A stretch of DNA of 64,000 nucleotides from Artemisia argyi. Lineage: Eukaryota > Streptophyta > Magnoliopsida > Asterales > Asteraceae. The stretch covers positions 201,228,718-201,292,717 of the forward strand of contig CM060688.1 in NCBI GenBank assembly GCA_030686995.1, written 5' to 3'. Below, piece by piece: positions 35,019-46,830 of this stretch. How positions within the stretch are numbered: position 1 is the first letter of the stretch; every line of letters begins with the position of its first letter. The position numbers were made by a program, and so were the translations under genes. The notes under the pieces were generated by a model. The model had not been told where the DNA came from, made no database searches, and worked only from the letters and a program-made list of their open reading frames with translations.

Positions 35019-35823
35019 TGGTGAGTGCTTATTTACTCACCATTTTATGACCAAATACCAACCCAAAACGACTTATCTGAGCTAATAATCGCCAAGAAAA
35101 TATGTGTTTTTGTGATTGTGACATGCAGGTACGGATATATAAGAAATGGACGAAAAATCATCAGAAAACCGGAAAAACGAGCACGAGATTAGAAGATGGT
35201 CAAATTGTCAAAGCCGGGAATCCGAGAATCAATTTTAGTCATCTACTTACTCAGACTTGTCAAGTTTAGTCCTTGGAATTAACTTCTGAAAAGTGGCAGA
35301 TTTAACCCTTGAAGTTTGGAATGTTAGCCAAAATAGTCCTTGTAATTTTGTTGATTAAAAATCTGCCAAGTCCCAAGTATTAAGCCTGATCCATTAATAA
35401 TCTTAGCCCACCTTTAACCCTATACCCAAGCCCATATCCAAAACTGACCCGAGCCCATTTAACTTCGGTCAATAAAGTCAAAGGTTAAATGAATAAACAC
35501 TAAACCCAAACACCCCGCTCATATTTTCCCCAATTCAACCCCAGTTACCCAGTTTACTATTCAATGAATAGTAAACTATGAACCCTAAATTACCGTACAC
35601 TCAAATTCACCACAATTAAGGGCTTAAACGTCAAATCAAGTACTCTTCTAGAAGAATGGGTGATGTCAGAAGATGTCAGACTCAAACAAACACAGATGGG
35701 GACAAGTGGCAGGCTAGCATTGGTTGAGACGCGTCATTTGGGTTGATCCTAAGGCTATAGATTGATGGGCAATGATTGATTGAGATTGGAGGGCTCAGAT
35801 TAGCTATAAAGAAACACAACTCA

Positions 35824-35850
35824 CACGGATTGCCAACCTGGCAATCCGTG
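35824..35850 (+). repeat. Perfect 12-bp-stem hairpin upstream of the Gypsy-2 TATA box
   Basis: CACGGATTGCCA and TGGCAATCCGTG pair around ACC. It ends 20 bp before TATATATA. The copy in the 3' LTR is at 47636-47662. Confidence 0.8.
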
Positions 35851-35870
35851 AGCTCCTCACTCTCACTCGC

Positions 35871-35878
35871 TATATATA
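35871..35878 (+). promoter_or_regulatory. TATA box in Gypsy-2 LTR
   Basis: TATATATA following a CT-rich stretch (CTCCTCACTCTCACTCGC), about 850 bp into the LTR. Confidence 0.6.
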
Positions 35879-37677
35879 GGTGTTATTTTTTAGTTTAATG
35901 GGTGTAATTTTTAGAGTAGAGAAATGCTGCTGAAATTTCTTTGTAATTAGTTTAGTTATTGTAAACTTTTAGATTTTAATAAAAAGCACTTTAGTTCACT
36001 TTTATATTCTCAGCTTATTCCAATAATTTTTGTTGCTTATTCTGTTTCAATTCAGCTTAAATCTAGTTTATAATCACCTATTCTCAGCTTATTTCTTATT
36101 AGTTAACTGCATTATTTACAAAATTAGCTTAAACAACTTTACTTTTCAATTCAGTTAAAAATTTTTCAAATAAAGAAATAAAATAAAAAAAATATAAAAA
36201 AAATAAAAAAAAAAAAAAAAAAATGTTTCAAGTTAGCTTTATGGTTTCTGATTAAGCTGCATCAGCTTAATAGTTGTATACACTAGCTTTTTAGCTTTTG
36301 TATATCAATTAGTTTTCATTCCACAAATTTCATAGATCAGATTTGAAGGTGATTGAATCCTGGTTGCTGAGGTGTATATTGATAGCTGATACAGAAAGAG
36401 ATGACATCAGCCTATCTTAGAGATAGGCTTCTGTGAACTCCCTCTTTTCTTGCTGAGGGAGAGGTTGTGGTAATTTCTGAATTGAATTATTGAAATAGTA
36501 GTATCTGTTTTTGATCATTGTAGTGTAGTCATTATAGAGTTACTGTTTCATTAGTTGTTCTGAATTGGTGTTTAGCCTATAGAGTTGGTAGCTGTAGCTT
36601 GTAACTTGTTGATGATTAGTGATTTAGAATAAAATTTGATAGATTTTGGTGATCATTTGAATCAAATCTGTTTGTGATCTGAGCTGTCAATATTTCTCTG
36701 AGCTTCTGACTTAGAGAGGATCTGAATTGCTTAAGCCTAATTTGAATCTCTATCATTGCTTGGATCTGTTCAGTTGTTATTATAGGTAGAAGTTGATTGC
36801 TAATAGTGTTTAATTTTAGTGATTGAAAGCTGTTAGGTGCTATTGTTGTGAGGATTGTAGAATAATCAGTATAAGCAGGGGTGTTTGGATTTAACATTGG
36901 CTGAGATGAATTGATTGTGTTTTACTGAATTGCTGATTTACATTGGAAGTTTTAGAGTATTAATAGTGATAGTAGTCATAAAATAGTATATTCAAATTAA
37001 ATAAGTCTACATCAGTCATTTTATATCATTAACAGGTGAGTTAGTTAAAGTTAATTAGTAGCATTTAACTGATATTTGATTAACAGTTTAAAGTAGATTA
37101 ATCCTGAGTAGTTATAGCTTACTAATGCTAGTAATAATAGTAGATTAAAAATTGAATTAGGATTTAGACATAAGTAAGTAAGCTTAAGAAGGTAACTGTT
37201 GCATTATAGTTGGTTAAATTAGTTGCTTATCTCAGCTGTTTTCTCAGTTTCATTCACTAGTAATTGGCCATATTAGTACTTGATCTAGTGACTTTGTATT
37301 GTAATTGTTCTTTTTACCCTTTTGGCTGGATCAGTTGAGCTTATCTCAGCTGTTTTATGAGCTTGTGAAGTTAACTGTCTGAGACAGAGGTCTGCTGATA
37401 ATCTTGAGGCCTGCTAAGTGTTTACATGTGATTGTACTTGCATTTTGTGATTGTTTTTCAGTATATCTGATTGGTTTAGTCATTAGAGTTGAATAATTGT
37501 TTCTGTGACTGCTTATACTTTATGTGCTTATTTTGTCCAATAGTTTGAGCTTGTTGCTTTAGATTATTGTGCATTATGTGAGAATCTGTGGAGCATTGTG
37601 CTATATTTTGGTCATAATTTTTCATAACTGAGCATTATACATCATTATTAGTTTGTGGTTGTAGTTTCAATAAGTTT

Positions 37678-37713
37678 TTATCACAAGTGCTTATAAATAA
37701 GCACTTGTGATAA
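37678..37713 (+). repeat. Perfect 16-bp-stem hairpin in Gypsy-2 LTR
   Basis: TTATCACAAGTGCTTA and TAAGCACTTGTGATAA pair around TAAA. Repeated identically in the 3' LTR near 49490-49525. Confidence 0.8.
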
Positions 37714-38454
37714 GCTGTTTTTCTTAAATAAGCACTTTTACCATTCAAATTCATTTCAAATTTTTATTCTGAGTTTATTTTAATATTTTAGATTTTCTGG
37801 AATTTTTCCAGATTTTTCTGAATAGTTTTACTATTTTTAATAATTACTTTTGGTTATTTTCAATTTTTAAATCATTTTTAAATCCAAAAATCAATAAAAA
37901 AAATAGAAAAAGGTTCAGAAAAATACAAAAATAATTTTTAAATTTCTTTTATAATATTTTAGAATTTTTAGAATTTTATTTTCAATTTTCCACTTAATTT
38001 TTCCATTTTTCTTATTTTTAATTCATTTTTAATTCAATAAATACAAAATAAATTCTAGAAAATAAAAGAAAAGTCAAAAAAATATTTTTCTTTTTCCTAA
38101 AATTCTTTTTATTAGTTTTTAATTTTTAGAAAATATTTCCAAGTTCGTAGGGTCATTTTTCATATAACGTTACGTTTAAATTTTTACGTGTGCATTACCG
38201 TTTTCGCGTTTTTCAATTCGGTGCATAGTTAGCTTGTACTCTTTGCATGCTTAATTGTTGTTTGTTAATATTTGAATTCCTTGATTGCTATTTTCACTAT
38301 ATCACTCTTTCACAACTCACTTTCACTACACGATTCCCGATTCGATAATTCAAATATTCCATTTGAGCTTTCGTTGGGAAGAACGACCCGGGAATTACTT
38401 TAACCGGTTTTTCCTCGGAATATTATTATACTATAATTGACACGTATCAATTTT

Positions 38455-38472
38455 TGGCGCCGCTGCCGGGGA
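38455..38472 (+). other. Gypsy-2 primer-binding site (tRNA-Asp)
   Basis: TGGCGCCGCTGCCGGGGA starts six bases after the LTR and agrees with the Athila tRNA-Asp-type site apart from about one base. Confidence 0.85.
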
Positions 38473-38902
38473 AGGCTTAAAGTGAATTTTTGAATCATTG
38501 TTTTGGAAAATCGTGTTTTGATAAGCCTTCTTCTACTTTGTATATATATCTCTTATAAAAATAAAAATAAAAAATCAAAAACACTTTTACTAAAGTGTTT
38601 TCAAAATACCAAAAATAAAATAAAAGTTACAGCCTCGTTCCGATCGAAAGAAAGGGCGTTGTAAACCAAATAAGTCTCGCAATATAACGAAAACGTGAAA
38701 TTGATTAATTATCGGATTATTTCATTTACTACAACCGATTAAGCGGGAAATACGGAAGCTAAGACATTAAATTGCTAGCTGAAGAGAGAAACACTCTTCT
38801 TTCCCGTCCCGTCGCGCGTAGTTTTGAGAGAAACGGTTTTTGATTAACGTAACGTTTCAATAAAAAGAAAAACAAAAGAAATAAAAAGTTTTTGTGAAAA
38901 AA

Positions 38903-38944
<42 letters not shown>

Positions 38945-39002
38945 AAAAAGATTTTCTTTTCTCTTTTCTTTTTCATTTTCTTTTTAATTTTGTTCGTGGT
39001 GT
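38473..39002 (+). other. Gypsy-2 leader, non-coding
   Basis: About 530 nt between the primer site and gag. It has A-rich tracts (38905-38940), then a CT-rich run before the ATG. No upstream frame is recognised. Confidence 0.5.
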
Positions 39003-42000
39003 ATGCACACCCGATCTTCGTTTGAGAGTCTTACGTCTCCGTTCTCTAACCCTGAGCGGGTTTTACGACATACAAGTCGGGTTCATTTCCTTGACGAGGA
39101 GGAGATGAACCAAAACGAACATAACGGACCCCCGCCGATGGGTGGTCCGCAGCACAATGTTATCCCACTGATGGGACAACAACCGGCATTTGATCCGCGT
39201 CCGATGGAAGAACAACTCCAATCACCATTCAATGGTGTGAGGAGAGCAATTGTGATTCCGGACATCAATGCCAATTTTGAGATCAATCACGGATTACTTA
39301 ATTTGATCACGGGTATATCATTCCACGGGTTTGATAACGAAGACCCCTATGCACACATCCGAAATTTCACCGACATCGCTGAGACGATTAGAATGAACCA
39401 AGTGCCTCACGATGTGGTGAAATTGAAGTTGTTTCCTTTCTCCTTAAAAGGAGCAGCCCGGACTTGGCTGGAAAAGGAACCGCCTAATTCAATTCACACT
39501 TGGAATGACCTTGCTTCCAAGTTTGTGAATCATTTCTATCCTCCCTCTAAAACTTCTAATCTCCGTTCCCAAATCTTTCGATTCCAACAAGCTTTTGATG
39601 AATCGTTTAGTGAAGCTTGGGATCGTTTCAAAGATTTGTTGGAAAAATGTCCTAACCATGGGTTTACTGACCTTCAGCAAATTGATACTTTTTATAATGG
39701 GTTGTTTTATATTGATCAAGATTCGCTCAATTCTGCTGCGGGTGGTAACTTGTTGGCTAGGAATATAAATGATGCCTTCACGATAATTGAAAATAAGGCT
39801 CGTGTTAGAATGTCGAGAAATAAGCTTCCAATGCCCAGTAATGAGAAAAATAATGATGAAGTTAAAAGTATGATTTTGGCCTTAACAAAGAAAGTCGATG
39901 CAATGTCTATGGAAAAATCAAGTCAACAAGTCAATGTCATTAATCAAGGTTGTACTACTTGTGGTGGTCCACACCCTTATTATGAATGTCCGACTACTGG
40001 CTCTTTCGTTCAAGAGAACGTGTATGCTGCGAATATGGGTGGCAACGGTTACCCACCGCTTCAAGGAGACCGTAATCTCCTCAGCTACCGTCCGAGCCAA
40101 CATCATGGACCACCCGGGTTTAATCAACCTAATCAAGTGAATCAAAACAATAATGTGCAAAACCGGAATCATCAATTCAACAACAATCAAAATCACAACC
40201 GTGGAAATAATGGTTTTCAAGGACAAAATCAGAATTTTCAACAAAATCAAAATCGGGGAAATTTTCAACAAGGCCCGCCTCAAGGGAATAATTTTCAAAA
40301 CAACGGTAATTTTCAAAACCGTGGGCAAGGTTTTAATAATCAAAATCAAGTTGCTATTCCGAATCCGTCGCCCACGGAAGATTTGATTAAGCAATTAATA
40401 CAAAATCAACAAGCTTTTATGTCGAAACAAGAAGAAACAACAAGGTTGTTGGCTAATCAAATCAATGATCTCAATAAACGTTTAAATGATCGACCCTCGG
40501 GCTCGGGAACTCTTCCAAGCAACACGATCGCTAACCCGAGGGGCGATGCTAAGGCGATCACGACTAGGAGTGGTATTGTTCTCGATGGACCAACGGCTCC
40601 GACTACCTCTTCTTCTTTACCTCCTAAGGTAGTCGTCCGTGAACCGGAGGCGACAACGGATACGGAAATTCCTAGTAATAATGGAAGGACCGAGAACATC
40701 CAACCTCCGGTGGTTCCGACGTCGAAGGGAAAAGAAAAGGTCGTTAATGATAATGAAAACGAAATACCTGTCAAAACAAAGTTACCATATCCATCACGCC
40801 TAAATGAACAAAAGCACCGCGAGAAAGATAAAAACCAAATGGAGAAGTTTTATCAGATTTTTCAAGAATTACATTTCGATATAAGTCTCGCGGATGCTAT
40901 ACTTTTGATGCCGAAGTTTGCTTCAATGCTAAAAGGTCTTTTGAATAATAAAGAAAAGCTTTTTGAAATGTCGAGAACACAAATGAACGAGAATTGCTCA
41001 GCGGTTCTTCTAAAGAAGCTACCCGAAAAGCTTGAGGACCCTGGCAAGTTTCTCATACCATGTAATTTTCCGGGTATGGTTCAATGCTTCGCCTTGGCCG
41101 ATCTTGGTGCTAGCATTAACCTTATGCCATTGTCGATATGGAAAAAGTTGTCTCTTCCCAACTTGACACCGACACTTATGACCCTCGAGCTAGCTGACCG
41201 ATCTACTTCCCGCCCGATGGGAATAGCTGAGGATGTCTTTGTTAATGTGGGAAAATTCCATTTCCCTGCTGATTTTGTGGTTGTTGATTTTGATGCCGAT
41301 CCACGGGTTCCTCTTATTCTCGGGAGAGGTTTCCTAAGGACCGGTCGTGCTTTGATTGATGTTTATGACGAGGAGATTACTTTACGTGTTGGAAACGAAG
41401 CCGTCACTTTTAATCTTGATCAAACCGCGAGATACTCTTCCGATTACGATGTTTCTTCCATTAATCGTATCGATGTTATTGATGAACTTTCGGAGGAGTA
41501 TGCTCAAGAATTTCTGGGTTTTACCGATAATGCTTCGAGTGGCAATCCCACTCCTTCTTTTGAACCAATCGTCTCCGATTCTTCCCCTTCCCTTACTCCG
41601 TTTGAGGGAAGTGATCTCGCTTGGGAAGAAATCAATGCTTGTCTTGAAAACGAATCATTTTCACCGGAATTTGATAATAACAACTTTGATCCGGAGGGGG
41701 ACATTTTACTAATTGAAAAATTGTTGAATGAAAAACCGATTGTTTCTTCCCCTCCGGTTGATTTAAAAATGGCAGACGTAAAAGAAGTTAAGCCGTCTAT
41801 TGAGAATCCTCCGGAGCTCGAGCTCAAGGATTTGCCTCCTCATCTCGAATACGCATACTTGGAAAAAAATGAAAAATTGCCTGTTATAATTTCAAAAGGT
41901 CTTAAAGATGAGGAGAAGTTACGACTCTTAGATGTGCTTCGGAAGCATAAAAGTGCGATTGCTTGGCAAATATCCGACATTAAGGGAATCGACCCTCGAT

Positions 42001-44729
42001 TTTGTACTCATAAGATTCTTTTGGAGGAAAATCACAAAGCTTCTGTTCAGCAACAACGACGGGTTAATCCACAAATTCATGAAGTTATCAAAAAGGAGGT
42101 TATTAAACTTCTTGATGCTGGAATGATTTATCCAATTTCGGATAGTTCATGGCTTAGTCCGGTTCATTGTGTGCCGAAGAAGGGCGGAATCACTGTTGTG
42201 AAGAATGACGATAATGAGCTTATACCGACTCGACTTGTGACTGGATGGAGAGTTTGTATTGACTATCAGAAATTGAATGATGCGACACGTAAAGACCATT
42301 TCCCGCTTCCTTTTATGGACCAGATGCTTGAACGTTTAGCGGGAAATGAGTTCTATTGTTTTCTTGATGGCTTTTCTGGGTACTTTCAAATTCCCATTGA
42401 TCCCCAGGATCAAGAAAAGACCACTTTTACTTGCCCATATGGAACGTTTGCCTATCGTAGAATGCCCTTTGGCTTATGTAACGCTCCAGGCACGTTTCAA
42501 CGGTGTATGATGGCCATTTTTTCAGATATGATTGAAAAAACCATGGAAGTGTTTATGGACGATTTTTCCGTTTATGGTGATTCTTTCGACTCTTGCCTTT
42601 CCCATTTAGAAAGTATGCTAGTTCGGTGTGAAAACACTAATTTAGTTCTAAATTGGGAAAAGTGCCACTTCATGGTTAAAGAGGGAATAGTCCTCGGCCA
42701 TAAGATATCCAAATCTGGGATTGAGGTGGATCGGGCAAAAGTCGATGTTATTGCTAAGTTACCACACCCGACTACCGTTAAAGGAATCCGAAGTTTCCTT
42801 GGTCATGCCGGCTTTTACCGACGTTTTATTCAAGATTTTTCTAAAATAGCCCGGCCTCTGACCCACCTTTTAGAAAAAGACGCTCCGTTTAACTTCTCGA
42901 ATGAATGCGTCGAAGCATTTAATATCCTTAAAAAGAAGTTAACGGAGGCTCCCGTCTTAATTGCCCCTGACTGGGACTTGCCCTTCGAGCTAATGTGCGA
43001 TGCTAGCGATTATGCTATTGGTGCAGTTCTGGGGCAACGCAAAAACAAACATTTTCAGCCTATACACTATGCAAGCAAGACCTTGAATGACGCCCAACAT
43101 CATTATACAACCACCGAAAAGGAGATGTTGGCGGTCGTCTATGCTTTTGAGAAATTTAGGTCTTATTTGCTGCTTAAAAAATGCATAGTGTATACGGACC
43201 ACTCAGCCCTAAAGTACTTAATGGCCAAACAAGATGCAAAACCACGTTTAATGCGGTGGATTCTCCTCCTTCAAGAGTTCAAAGTTGAAATTCGAGATAA
43301 GAAAGGAGCTGAGAATCTTGCTGCCGATCACCTTTCTAGACTTGAGAACCCCCACCAAAGTGTTCTCGAGAAAAAGGAAATTAATGAAACATTTCCTCTT
43401 GAGACACTTGGGAGTGTGACCAAAATAGACCAAAGTACCCCATGGTTCGCCGATTTTGCGAATTACCATGCGGGGAATTTCATTAGACAAGGGATGTCGT
43501 CCCAGCAAAAGAAGAAATTCTTTAAAGATGTCCAACATTATTTTTGGGACGACCCCTACTTGTTCAAAGTCTGTGCGGATCAAGTGATCCGGCGGTGTGT
43601 TCACGGTACGGATGCCGTTGAAATACTTAAGGCATGTCATAGTGGACCCACGGGGGGACACCATGGTGCCAATTTCACCGCAAAGAAAGTGTTTGATTCC
43701 GGCTTCTATTGGCCGACGATTTATCGGGATGCCCATGAATTGGTGAAAACGTGTGATTCATGCCAACGTCAAGGGAAAATCTCTCAAAAAGATGAAATGC
43801 CGCAAAATGCGATTCAAGTTTGTGAGATTTTCGACGTCTGGGGCATTGATTTCATGGGGCCATTCCCGTCGTCTAGGGGTAATAAGTATATTCTCGTGGC
43901 CGTCGATTACTTATCAAAATGGGTTGAAGCGAAGGCGCTCCCCACCAATGACGCCCGAGTGGTTGTTAAGTTTTTAAAGAGTCTCTTTGCCCGATTTGGT
44001 GCACCTCGAGCCATCATAAGCGATCGTGGGACCCATTTTTGCAATGATCAATTTGCGAAAGTTATGCTTAAATATGGTGTCACACATCGTCTTTCCACGG
44101 CTTATCATCCACAAACGAGTGGTCAAGTTGAGGTCTCCAATCGTGGTTTAAAACGTATACTTGAAAGGACCGTAGGTGAACATCGTGCCTCTTGGGCCGA
44201 CAAATTAGAGGATGCATTATGGGCTTTCCGAACCGCTTACAAGACCCCAATTGGGTGTACTCCATATAAGCTGGTTTACGGGAAAGCTTGTCATTTGCCC
44301 ATTGAACTAGAGCACAAGGCCTACTGGGCCTTAAAACATGCCAATTTTGACTTGAAAACCGCGGGTGATCATAGAAAAATTCAATTGAATGAGTTAGTAG
44401 AACTCCGTGATCAAGCTTACGAGAATTCTTTGATTTACAAAGAGAAGACGAAAAGAATTCATGATGCCAAGATCAAAGACCGCGTTTTTAACGTTGGTGA
44501 TCAAGTGCTTCTTTTCAATTCTCGGTTAAAGATATTTTCGGGAAAGCTTAAAACCCGTTGGTCTGGACCATTCACAATAACCCAAGTTTTCCCTTATGGA
44601 ACCATTGAGTTAGCTCAACAAGATGGTCCCAATTTTAAGGTGAATGGTCATAGGTTGAAACATTACTTTGGAGGGGATGTACCGACTATGGTAGTCCCGG
44701 ATCTCCAAACTTTCCCCAAGGACAATTGA
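39003..44729 (+). CDS. Gypsy-2 gag-pol polyprotein (1,908 aa, intact)
   Basis: A single frame from ATG 39003 to 44729. Domains in order are as follows. Retrotransposon gag (about residues 95-250: [20 protein letters not shown] knuckle [13 protein letters not shown] near 316). An Asn/Gln-rich low-complexity segment (about 372-450). Aspartic protease ([15 protein letters not shown] near 699). RT ([17 protein letters not shown] near 1082, catalytic FMDD near 1184). RNase H ([15 protein letters not shown] near 1331, TDHSALKYL). Integrase with HHCC ([10 protein letters not shown] near 1545, CDSCQRQGK) and DDE residues in GIDFMGPF (1615), ISDRGTHF (1672) and GQVEVSNR (1707), then [11 protein letters not shown]. 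No stop or frameshift occurs, and all catalytic motifs are present. A single frame implies gag:pol control by proteolysis or translation level, not frameshifting. Confidence 0.95.
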   Translation: MHTRSSFESLTSPFSNPERVLRHTSRVHFLDEEEMNQNEHNGPPPMGGPQHNVIPLMGQQPAFDPRPMEEQLQSPFNGVRRAIVIPDINANFEINHGLLNLITGISFHGFDNEDPYAHIRNFTDIAETIRMNQVPHDVVKLKLFPFSLKGAARTWLEKEPPNSIHTWNDLASKFVNHFYPPSKTSNLRSQIFRFQQAFDESFSEAWDRFKDLLEKCPNHGFTDLQQIDTFYNGLFYIDQDSLNSAAGGNLLARNINDAFTIIENKARVRMSRNKLPMPSNEKNNDEVKSMILALTKKVDAMSMEKSSQQVNVINQGCTTCGGPHPYYECPTTGSFVQENVYAANMGGNGYPPLQGDRNLLSYRPSQHHGPPGFNQPNQVNQNNNVQNRNHQFNNNQNHNRGNNGFQGQNQNFQQNQNRGNFQQGPPQGNNFQNNGNFQNRGQGFNNQNQVAIPNPSPTEDLIKQLIQNQQAFMSKQEETTRLLANQINDLNKRLNDRPSGSGTLPSNTIANPRGDAKAITTRSGIVLDGPTAPTTSSSLPPKVVVREPEATTDTEIPSNNGRTENIQPPVVPTSKGKEKVVNDNENEIPVKTKLPYPSRLNEQKHREKDKNQMEKFYQIFQELHFDISLADAILLMPKFASMLKGLLNNKEKLFEMSRTQMNENCSAVLLKKLPEKLEDPGKFLIPCNFPGMVQCFALADLGASINLMPLSIWKKLSLPNLTPTLMTLELADRSTSRPMGIAEDVFVNVGKFHFPADFVVVDFDADPRVPLILGRGFLRTGRALIDVYDEEITLRVGNEAVTFNLDQTARYSSDYDVSSINRIDVIDELSEEYAQEFLGFTDNASSGNPTPSFEPIVSDSSPSLTPFEGSDLAWEEINACLENESFSPEFDNNNFDPEGDILLIEKLLNEKPIVSSPPVDLKMADVKEVKPSIENPPELELKDLPPHLEYAYLEKNEKLPVIISKGLKDEEKLRLLDVLRKHKSAIAWQISDIKGIDPRFCTHKILLEENHKASVQQQRRVNPQIHEVIKKEVIKLLDAGMIYPISDSSWLSPVHCVPKKGGITVVKNDDNELIPTRLVTGWRVCIDYQKLNDATRKDHFPLPFMDQMLERLAGNEFYCFLDGFSGYFQIPIDPQDQEKTTFTCPYGTFAYRRMPFGLCNAPGTFQRCMMAIFSDMIEKTMEVFMDDFSVYGDSFDSCLSHLESMLVRCENTNLVLNWEKCHFMVKEGIVLGHKISKSGIEVDRAKVDVIAKLPHPTTVKGIRSFLGHAGFYRRFIQDFSKIARPLTHLLEKDAPFNFSNECVEAFNILKKKLTEAPVLIAPDWDLPFELMCDASDYAIGAVLGQRKNKHFQPIHYASKTLNDAQHHYTTTEKEMLAVVYAFEKFRSYLLLKKCIVYTDHSALKYLMAKQDAKPRLMRWILLLQEFKVEIRDKKGAENLAADHLSRLENPHQSVLEKKEINETFPLETLGSVTKIDQSTPWFADFANYHAGNFIRQGMSSQQKKKFFKDVQHYFWDDPYLFKVCADQVIRRCVHGTDAVEILKACHSGPTGGHHGANFTAKKVFDSGFYWPTIYRDAHELVKTCDSCQRQGKISQKDEMPQNAIQVCEIFDVWGIDFMGPFPSSRGNKYILVAVDYLSKWVEAKALPTNDARVVVKFLKSLFARFGAPRAIISDRGTHFCNDQFAKVMLKYGVTHRLSTAYHPQTSGQVEVSNRGLKRILERTVGEHRASWADKLEDALWAFRTAYKTPIGCTPYKLVYGKACHLPIELEHKAYWALKHANFDLKTAGDHRKIQLNELVELRDQAYENSLIYKEKTKRIHDAKIKDRVFNVGDQVLLFNSRLKIFSGKLKTRWSGPFTITQVFPYGTIELAQQDGPNFKVNGHRLKHYFGGDVPTMVVPDLQTFPKDN

Positions 44730-44773
44730 ATTCGGGGATCGAGTCAAGCTCATGTGACTCGGTGAACAAAAAC

Positions 44774-44799
44774 AAGCGCTTCGTGGGTGGCAACCCATG
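44774..44799 (+). other. Conserved post-pol element in Gypsy-2
   Basis: AAGCGCTTCGTGGG followed by TGGCAACCCATG, with two differences from 28421-28446. The TGGGT and ACCCA arms pair around GGCA. It lies 45 nt after the pol stop. Confidence 0.6.
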
Positions 44800-45065
44800 C
44801 TTATCCAATTTCATCTTCTTATTTTCTTATTTCTAATACCTAATGTGAGGAGGGGTGCCTCTTCTACTCTTGTGTTTCGTGGTTGTTTGTGATGTTTGTT
44901 CAGGATTGTCCATGATTTATGATGACTCTCGTGCTCGTTACACTTGGAGTCTCATTCATCGGTGCTATTTGGAAATCCTATATCCGTTAAATCTTATCGA
45001 CTAACGTTTTCTTTGGCATAATTAATAAACGGCCTAGAATTTTGTTAGGATTACCTTAACCCATC

Positions 45066-45105
45066 AAACATTGAGGACAATGTTTCGTTCTAGTCGGGGG
45101 GAGGG
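45066..45105 (+). other. Internal hairpin plus polypurine module, Gypsy-2
   Basis: AAACATTG and CAATGTTT pair around AGGA. TAGTCGGGGGGAGGG follows. The 12-nt TAGTCGGGGGGA is repeated exactly at 46816-46827. Confidence 0.65.
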
Positions 45106-46790
45106 TGAATCTTCGATTCGATTTTGACCTTGCATGTTTCACAAGTCGTGTACTCTTGCAACTCCGTTTTTCCACCAAAACTAAAAAAATTGAAAATTTC
45201 AAAATTTTTGATGAAAAAAACAATGGAAAAGCACAAAAAAATGAGAAAAAGTTGAAAAAGTTGTACAAAAATATAATAAAGTTTGAATAATTGTTTTGAC
45301 ACCTTGTTAACTTTCTTGCTGGCGAGAGTAGGAATAAATATTTTGACTTGACCGGGCGTGTTGAGCCCTAGCTTGTTCTCTTAACCAATGATGATCACAT
45401 AAGTTTGTGCTAGTTTTGTACACAAGGAGCTATAAAATGCGAATTCTTTCTTAAGAATCTGCAAGTTCCCGTACTTGACTTTATACATGCGCAGCTTAAA
45501 AGCTTTCGCTAGTCTTTTACATCTGGAGCTAGAAAACGCGAATTCTTCTTCTAGAATTTGCAAGTTTCCGTAACTGACTTTATATATGCGTGGCTGATTA
45601 TCGGCTAAGTATTCGCTGGTTTCATTACTTGGAATCTTAAATTGCGAAGAGCGAGAAATGATAGAGTTTATTTAGAAGTTAGATGCTAAACGTGGAGTAG
45701 TGGTTCTCTTTAGAGCTCATAAGAGGTACTTGTGGCTTTTTACTCCCATCAGAAACGTCACCAATATATAAATAGATGTTCTAGGTTAATTAGTGGTATT
45801 TCGGTTTGAATAATATTTAGTTCTTTGTTTTCTTAAGAGAATTTTTGCTTTAGAAATTGGGTACATATCAAGGAACACCAAAAATAAGAGCGAAAAGTGA
45901 AAAAAATCAAAAGTCAAAAGTTGATTATCTATGTGGTTTTGGAGCTACCCGTTAAGCTTCCATTTATGTTGAGAAAAAAAAAAGTAAAGTCAAGAAAGAA
46001 AAAAAAGTGAAAAGTATGAAAAAAAAAAAGTGGAAAAATGAGAAATGAGAAAAATGAAAAAATGAAAGTTGTAGTATGTTTAAATAAGAGTTATGTATGT
46101 ATCAATAAGTTGTTGGCGCGTGAGGTGCATGTGATTAGTGATTAGTAATCAGTCACATGAGGTGCACGTGATCGTACTCCGCAACTTATATCCTTGATAT
46201 TGTATGTACCCCTAATTCCTTGAAATGGACCGAATTTCTATTGCAGTGGTTCTTAAGAGAAAATGAATAACTATTTATCGTTTTAACTTAGGTATCACTA
46301 TCGGACTAAAAATTAGCGAAACGAGAAAATAAGAAGAAATTCATTTCTCAACAAAATAAAATATTGAGATACAAAACCTAGGATATGGGAGTAAGGAGTT
46401 TCCACAAGTAACTGTTATGAGTAGTGTTAGCATCTAATTTGTAGATAAGTTGTGATCTCGTTTGTACGCTTAGTTTGGGGACTCGTGAAAAATCAAGGAT
46501 GACGATTTTTATCCGTATGGTCACTTCTTAAAAGAAGTGTTTCTACTCGTTGACTCTAATAATTATTGCAAAATAATGAAAGTTCAACAAATCGTCACAA
46601 GTGTGAAGTATGGAAAAGTCCAAAAATAGAAAGTATAAGTGGAATAAAGGAATAAATGGAAAAGTTTTGGAAAACGGAGCGTTTTTCGGGAATAAATGAT
46701 TTTGTAATCTCTTTTGAACCGCCTTGCTACTTTTCAAAGTTAGTAAAAAGAGTATCGAAATTATTTATCCCAAAAGCGTGAATTGATCAC

Positions 46791-46830
46791 ATTGCGTGAG
46801 GACACGGCAATACTTTAGTCGGGGGGATTT
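46791..46830 (+). other. Hairpin plus polypurine tract before the Gypsy-2 3' LTR
   Basis: ATTGCGTG and CACGGCAAT pair (one bulged G) around AGGA. TAGTCGGGGGGATTT then abuts TGGTGAG of the LTR. The G-run is the probable plus-strand primer. Confidence 0.7.

Larger units (their letters stand above)
35019..38449 (+). repeat. Gypsy-2 5' LTR (3,431 bp)
   Basis: TG..CA ends, same length as 46831-50261. U3 features are a 12-bp-stem hairpin at 35824-35850 and the TATA box at 35871-35878. A 16-bp-stem hairpin lies at 37678-37713 and A-rich tracts near 36180. The open 93-codon minus frame inside is taken as chance. Confidence 0.95.
44730..46830 (+). other. Gypsy-2 3' spacer, non-coding
   Basis: No env-like frame is present. 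It contains the conserved 26-nt post-pol element (44774-44799), a first hairpin/polypurine module (45066-45105), A-rich tracts at 45970-46070 and a second module (46791-46827) leading into the 3' LTR. Confidence 0.65.

Noticed and set aside
36616..36897. A 93-codon minus-strand frame in the Gypsy-2 5' LTR, repeated identically at 48428-48709
   Set aside because: The identity only reflects LTR identity. The composition is AT-driven, there is no known domain, and no promoter points at it.
40153..40394. Frames in and against the gag low-complexity stretch
   Set aside because: They are low-complexity shadows of the intact Gypsy-2 polyprotein.
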